This document shows, one piece after another, positions 61,480 through 64,000 of a stretch of DNA of 64,000 nucleotides. Origin of the DNA: Deltaproteobacteria bacterium (GTDB taxonomy: Bacteria > Desulfobacterota > Desulfuromonadia > Geobacterales > Geobacteraceae); contig SBEG01000020.1 in NCBI GenBank assembly GCA_009668975.1, forward strand, positions 1 through 64,000, read 5' to 3'. How positions within the stretch are numbered: position 1 is the stretch's first letter; every line of letters begins with the position of its first letter. The notes below the pieces were generated by a model that worked only from the letters and a program-made list of their open reading frames with translations, ran no database searches and was not told the origin of the DNA. Made by a program: the position numbers and the translations under genes.

Positions 61480-61514
61480 GCTCCCCAGCGTTGTTTCGTT
61501 CGGCGCTGGGGAGC
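61480..61514 (+). terminator. Hairpin after the barrel gene, possible terminator
   Basis: Perfect 11-bp stem GCTCCCCAGCG (61480-61490) with CGCTGGGGAGC (61504-61514) and a 13-base loop. No T-run follows, so it may be a weak or factor-assisted terminator or an mRNA 3' end stabiliser. Confidence 0.5.
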
Positions 61515-61618
61515 GCCGTGTGTAGTCAGATCTTGCTTTCAAAAACCTTGACTTCCCCTTTCATCTTCTGGCATGTTACTAGTAAATGAAAAATACGACG
61601 GATGGACGTAGACTACAA

Positions 61619-61984
61619 ATGAACCTCCAGCTTTTTCAAAAATATATCTCGTTTCTCATGGTAATCGTCATCTTGTCGATTGCAGTGAACGGATTTTGCC
61701 AAAGCTCGGACACCGTTAAGTTTCCAGTCGCCGCCAAGAACATCCAGAAAGTCACAGATATATCCTCAAACGATACGCAGTCTCCAGAGTCACCCGTTAA
61801 CAAATCCGCTCACCCCGACCATTGTAACTCTTCCTGCTATTGCTCCTGCCATGCACCGCTTACTCTTCAGTCGGAGCGCTTGTGTTATTCCCCGTCAATA
61901 GACCCACTTTCATCTTTTGAGCCATTCAAAGCCATTCCCGAAGTTTACCTTTCCAAGTTTATTCCACCACAAATCTTCGCCTAA
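61619..61984 (+). CDS. Small Cys/His-rich periplasmic protein, possibly metal-related
   Basis: 121 residues with a signal peptide or anchor (about 7-28). Its middle has a tight Cys/His cluster, HPDHCNSSCYCSCHAPL (about 69-85), that could bind Cu, Zn or Cd. Small proteins of this type precede czc/cus operons (CzcI-like), matching the position here. An upstream in-frame ATG at 61586 is an alternative start; ribosome-binding sites are weak for both. Confidence 0.6.
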   Translation: MNLQLFQKYISFLMVIVILSIAVNGFCQSSDTVKFPVAAKNIQKVTDISSNDTQSPESPVNKSAHPDHCNSSCYCSCHAPLTLQSERLCYSPSIDPLSSFEPFKAIPEVYLSKFIPPQIFA

Positions 61985-62234
61985 AATCCGAAGCTGGCGC
62001 TTCATCTCGAAGCCTTTTCGGCACTAGTGTGTCCCAACCCAGTATTTTTCATGTCTACGGTCTGCGGTAACTCAATTCCAGCTAGAGGAATTTTAGTGCC
62101 GTGTTACACTGTAACTTGCACAATCTGTTGAAATATATAGATATTGGCCGATTTGCTCCGCAATGGCAGGTCCCTATTTCATTAGACAACATGTTCAATA
62201 AGTATAAGAACGACACTTCAAGGAGGTAATCGTC

Positions 62235-63542
62235 TTGAAACGAACTATTACTACGGCGGGGGCGGTCTGTCTGTTCCTGGCAGCTGGCGCTTTAGCCAAC
62301 GTTTCCTCGGTTTCAGCCGAAGAAAGAAATTTCAACGCGCTACAAGCCGTGGAATTTGCTTTGCAAAATAACGGCGAACTGAAAGCTCTGCGTGAGGAAA
62401 AAGGAATACGCGAGGCCGGCAAAATTAAAGCCGGGCTTTTCCCCAATCCTGTCCTGGAGATGGATGGAACGACGGGAGAGATCACCGGCAGCAGATTCGA
62501 AAATACCGTGTCGGTCGGTATTTCACAAGAGCTTCTGACTGCGGGGAAACGGGGAAAACGCCTGAAAGTAGCTGAGAAAGATATCGAAAGTTTCGACCGT
62601 CAGGTCGATAACTCAGTGAGAATTCTCCGTGAGGAAGTAAAGACCACATTCTATGACCTGCTGCTGGCGGAAAAGAAAGTAGAACTGGCGGAGCGCTCCA
62701 TAACCCTCAACAATCAGCTTTTCGATGTCACGAAACAACGGTTCGAGGTGGGAGACATCCCGGAGTTGGAAGTCAATCTTGCCCGAGTTGAAGTGTCAAG
62801 AAGTCAGGGAAGAAAAGTCGAGGCTGAGCGCGAGCTCTCCCCGGCAAAGGCGCGGCTCCTCGCTCTCCTGGGCCTTTCTTCAGATGACTCGGCGACCTTC
62901 AGCGGGACTCTGGAAATGGCTACGTTTGCAAAAAACCTTGAGGACTTGAAGGTACTCGCCTTGAAAAAACGGCCCGACCTCAAGGCGCTTGAGGCGGAAA
63001 AGGCAAAAGGAGAAGCTGAAGTAACCCTGGCGCTGGCCGAACGGATTCCAAACGTCACGCTCGGGCTGGGCTACCAGCGGGAAAACTCCGCTATCGACTT
63101 TTCCGGAGAAGAGATCAAGACCCGCGATAACCTTCTCGGCTTGAAAATCTCCATCCCTATCCCACTCTTCGACAGGAATCAGCCGGGAATCATGGAAGCC
63201 AAGGCTCGCAAAGCTAGCGCTGAATATCGTGCCCTCTATGTGAGGAATGTTGTAGAACGTGATGTGGAATCAGCCTATGCAAAGCTTACGGCAGCGGATA
63301 AATCTCTTACTATTTACGAAAAAGACATAATCCCCCAACTGGAGGAAAACCTGAAACTGGTCCAGGAGGCGTACCGTCTCGGCGAGGTGGGAATTCTTAC
63401 GGTCATCGAAGAGCAGAAGAAGTTTTTCGAAGTTAACGACGGTTATCTCACGGCCCTCTACAATCGCCAGGGAGCGTTGGTAAAGCTGGAGAGTGTGGTG
63501 GGGGTTGATTTGACTATAGAAATTACCGGAGGTGAAAAGTGA
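62235..63542 (+). CDS. CzcC/TolC-family outer-membrane efflux protein
   Basis: 435 residues, the outer-membrane channel of an RND heavy-metal efflux pump (Czc/Cus). Signal peptide about 1-29. Two repeats of long amphipathic helices with PNPVLEMDG, SQELLTAGKRGKR and a DRNQPGIMEAKA segment match the CzcC group. TTG start at 62235 with AAGGAGG upstream. Its stop overlaps the start of the membrane-fusion gene (GTGA), so the czcCB order is clear. Confidence 0.88.
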   Translation: MKRTITTAGAVCLFLAAGALANVSSVSAEERNFNALQAVEFALQNNGELKALREEKGIREAGKIKAGLFPNPVLEMDGTTGEITGSRFENTVSVGISQELLTAGKRGKRLKVAEKDIESFDRQVDNSVRILREEVKTTFYDLLLAEKKVELAERSITLNNQLFDVTKQRFEVGDIPELEVNLARVEVSRSQGRKVEAERELSPAKARLLALLGLSSDDSATFSGTLEMATFAKNLEDLKVLALKKRPDLKALEAEKAKGEAEVTLALAERIPNVTLGLGYQRENSAIDFSGEEIKTRDNLLGLKISIPIPLFDRNQPGIMEAKARKASAEYRALYVRNVVERDVESAYAKLTAADKSLTIYEKDIIPQLEENLKLVQEAYRLGEVGILTVIEEQKKFFEVNDGYLTALYNRQGALVKLESVVGVDLTIEITGGEK

Positions 63543-64000
63543 AAAAGAAGGGAATCCTGATCGGTGTAATCCTGGCCGTTGCTTTGGGGGGCGGCTTTCT
63601 CTATTGGTTCACCAACGTCAAAAACAGCGAAGGAGAGCATGCCGGACAGAAGGAGGCTGGACACAAGGAAGAAACGGCGGAAGGCCGTGAGGGAGATAAA
63701 GACGGCCATGAGGGTCATGACGAACATGGAGAGCCGGGCAGTGTCCGTATGAGTGCCGAAATGCAGAAGCAAAACGGTGTGGTCGTTGCCCCGGTGCATA
63801 AGCAGCAGTTGGCCGGTGTAATCAGTGTCACCGGCAAGGTGGAGGCTAATGCCGATCGTATTGCCCACGTATCGCCTCGCATCAGCGGCAAAATAGTTGC
63901 TGTAAGAGCCTCGCTGGGTGACAGCGTCACAGCCGGTCAAGCGCTGGTAACGTTGGATAGCGTCGAACTTGGTGAAGCACTCAATCGTTATCACCAGTCG
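63539..64000 (+). CDS. CzcB-like membrane-fusion protein (partial)
   Basis: The first 154 codons from GTG at 63539 to the window end; the gene runs on. A membrane anchor (about 5-22) is followed by a His/Asp/Glu-rich linker (GHEGHDEHGE at about 60-69), likely metal-binding, then the barrel/lipoyl start VISVTGKVEAN and VSPRISGKIVAVRASLGDSV, characteristic of CzcB periplasmic adaptors. The inner-membrane pump gene (czcA) would follow outside. Confidence 0.88.
   Translation, partial: MKKKGILIGVILAVALGGGFLYWFTNVKNSEGEHAGQKEAGHKEETAEGREGDKDGHEGHDEHGEPGSVRMSAEMQKQNGVVVAPVHKQQLAGVISVTGKVEANADRIAHVSPRISGKIVAVRASLGDSVTAGQALVTLDSVELGEALNRYHQS

Noticed and set aside
1..64000. tRNA, rRNA or tmRNA genes
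   Set aside because: None seen on either strand when scanning for tRNA arm motifs and rRNA-like sequence; absence is by eye and a tRNAscan run would be decisive.

Overview
The window reads as a stretch of a large conjugative plasmid, or an integrated element derived from one, from a Gram-negative anaerobe-like bacterium. Gene families and the sulfur and metal-efflux genes suggest a Geobacter or Desulfuromonadales-type deltaproteobacterium. That host guess is inference from protein flavour; no rRNA or other taxonomic marker is present.

Region 1 (1-9.9 kb) is the maintenance and replication side. It has an IS21-type end abutting a broken tnpB, an M50 membrane protease with a small partner, and a parA/ribbon-helix-helix partition pair. 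Two replication initiators of unrelated families follow, each near its own iteron set: 13 copies of CGTAATATTACCCACA-like sites around the first, and three 33-bp-periodic CCCACCTTTTATT sites beside the second. An M23 peptidase remnant, a truncated IS200/IS605 element and an AIM24-family gene fused to the transposase remnant close the region.

Region 2 (9.3-47.2 kb) is a complete F-type conjugation system in two divergent operons. The leftward operon encodes a lytic transglycosylase, a NusA-like protein, a TraD-like coupling ATPase, an HD-domain protein (possible MobH-like relaxase), TraF, TraH and two accessory proteins. The rightward operon encodes OmpA-like, DsbC-like, TraA pilin, TraL, E, K, B, V, C, two TraN-like adhesins, a lipoprotein, TraW, U and TrbC. 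It then carries an embedded cassette (GT-C-like membrane protein, GT2 glycosyltransferase, two methyltransferases, radical SAM protein), followed by TrbI, an S26 peptidase, a topoisomerase-type zinc protein and TraG. Between the operons lie a sigma-factor-like gene, an unknown gene and a ribbon-helix-helix gene. The two operons begin with the same perfect 46-bp leader in inverted orientation, and a strong terminator directly follows the pilin gene. Sigma-like factor, NusA-like factor, duplicated leader and internal terminator together suggest a plasmid-owned transcription-control circuit for transfer genes. This is the most interesting hypothesis in the window.

Region 3 (47.2-52.3 kb) is accessory: a run of three GC-rich hairpins, an intact-looking IS200/IS605 element, small proteins including a WGR-domain protein, a broken hipB-like regulator with its palindromic operator, vapBC and a secreted nuclease.

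Region 4 (52.3-59.8 kb) is a decaying sulfur-assimilation island. It holds an ISL3 remnant, cysteine desulfurase with an in-frame stop, cysE with two frameshifts, intact thiF-like, JAMM protease, siroheme sulfite reductase and tusA-like genes, a cysH fragment joined to a clpX fragment, and an Rrf2 regulator.

Region 5 (59.8-64 kb) carries an outer-membrane beta-barrel-like protein, a small Cys/His-rich protein and the start of a CzcCB-type metal efflux operon that runs off the window.
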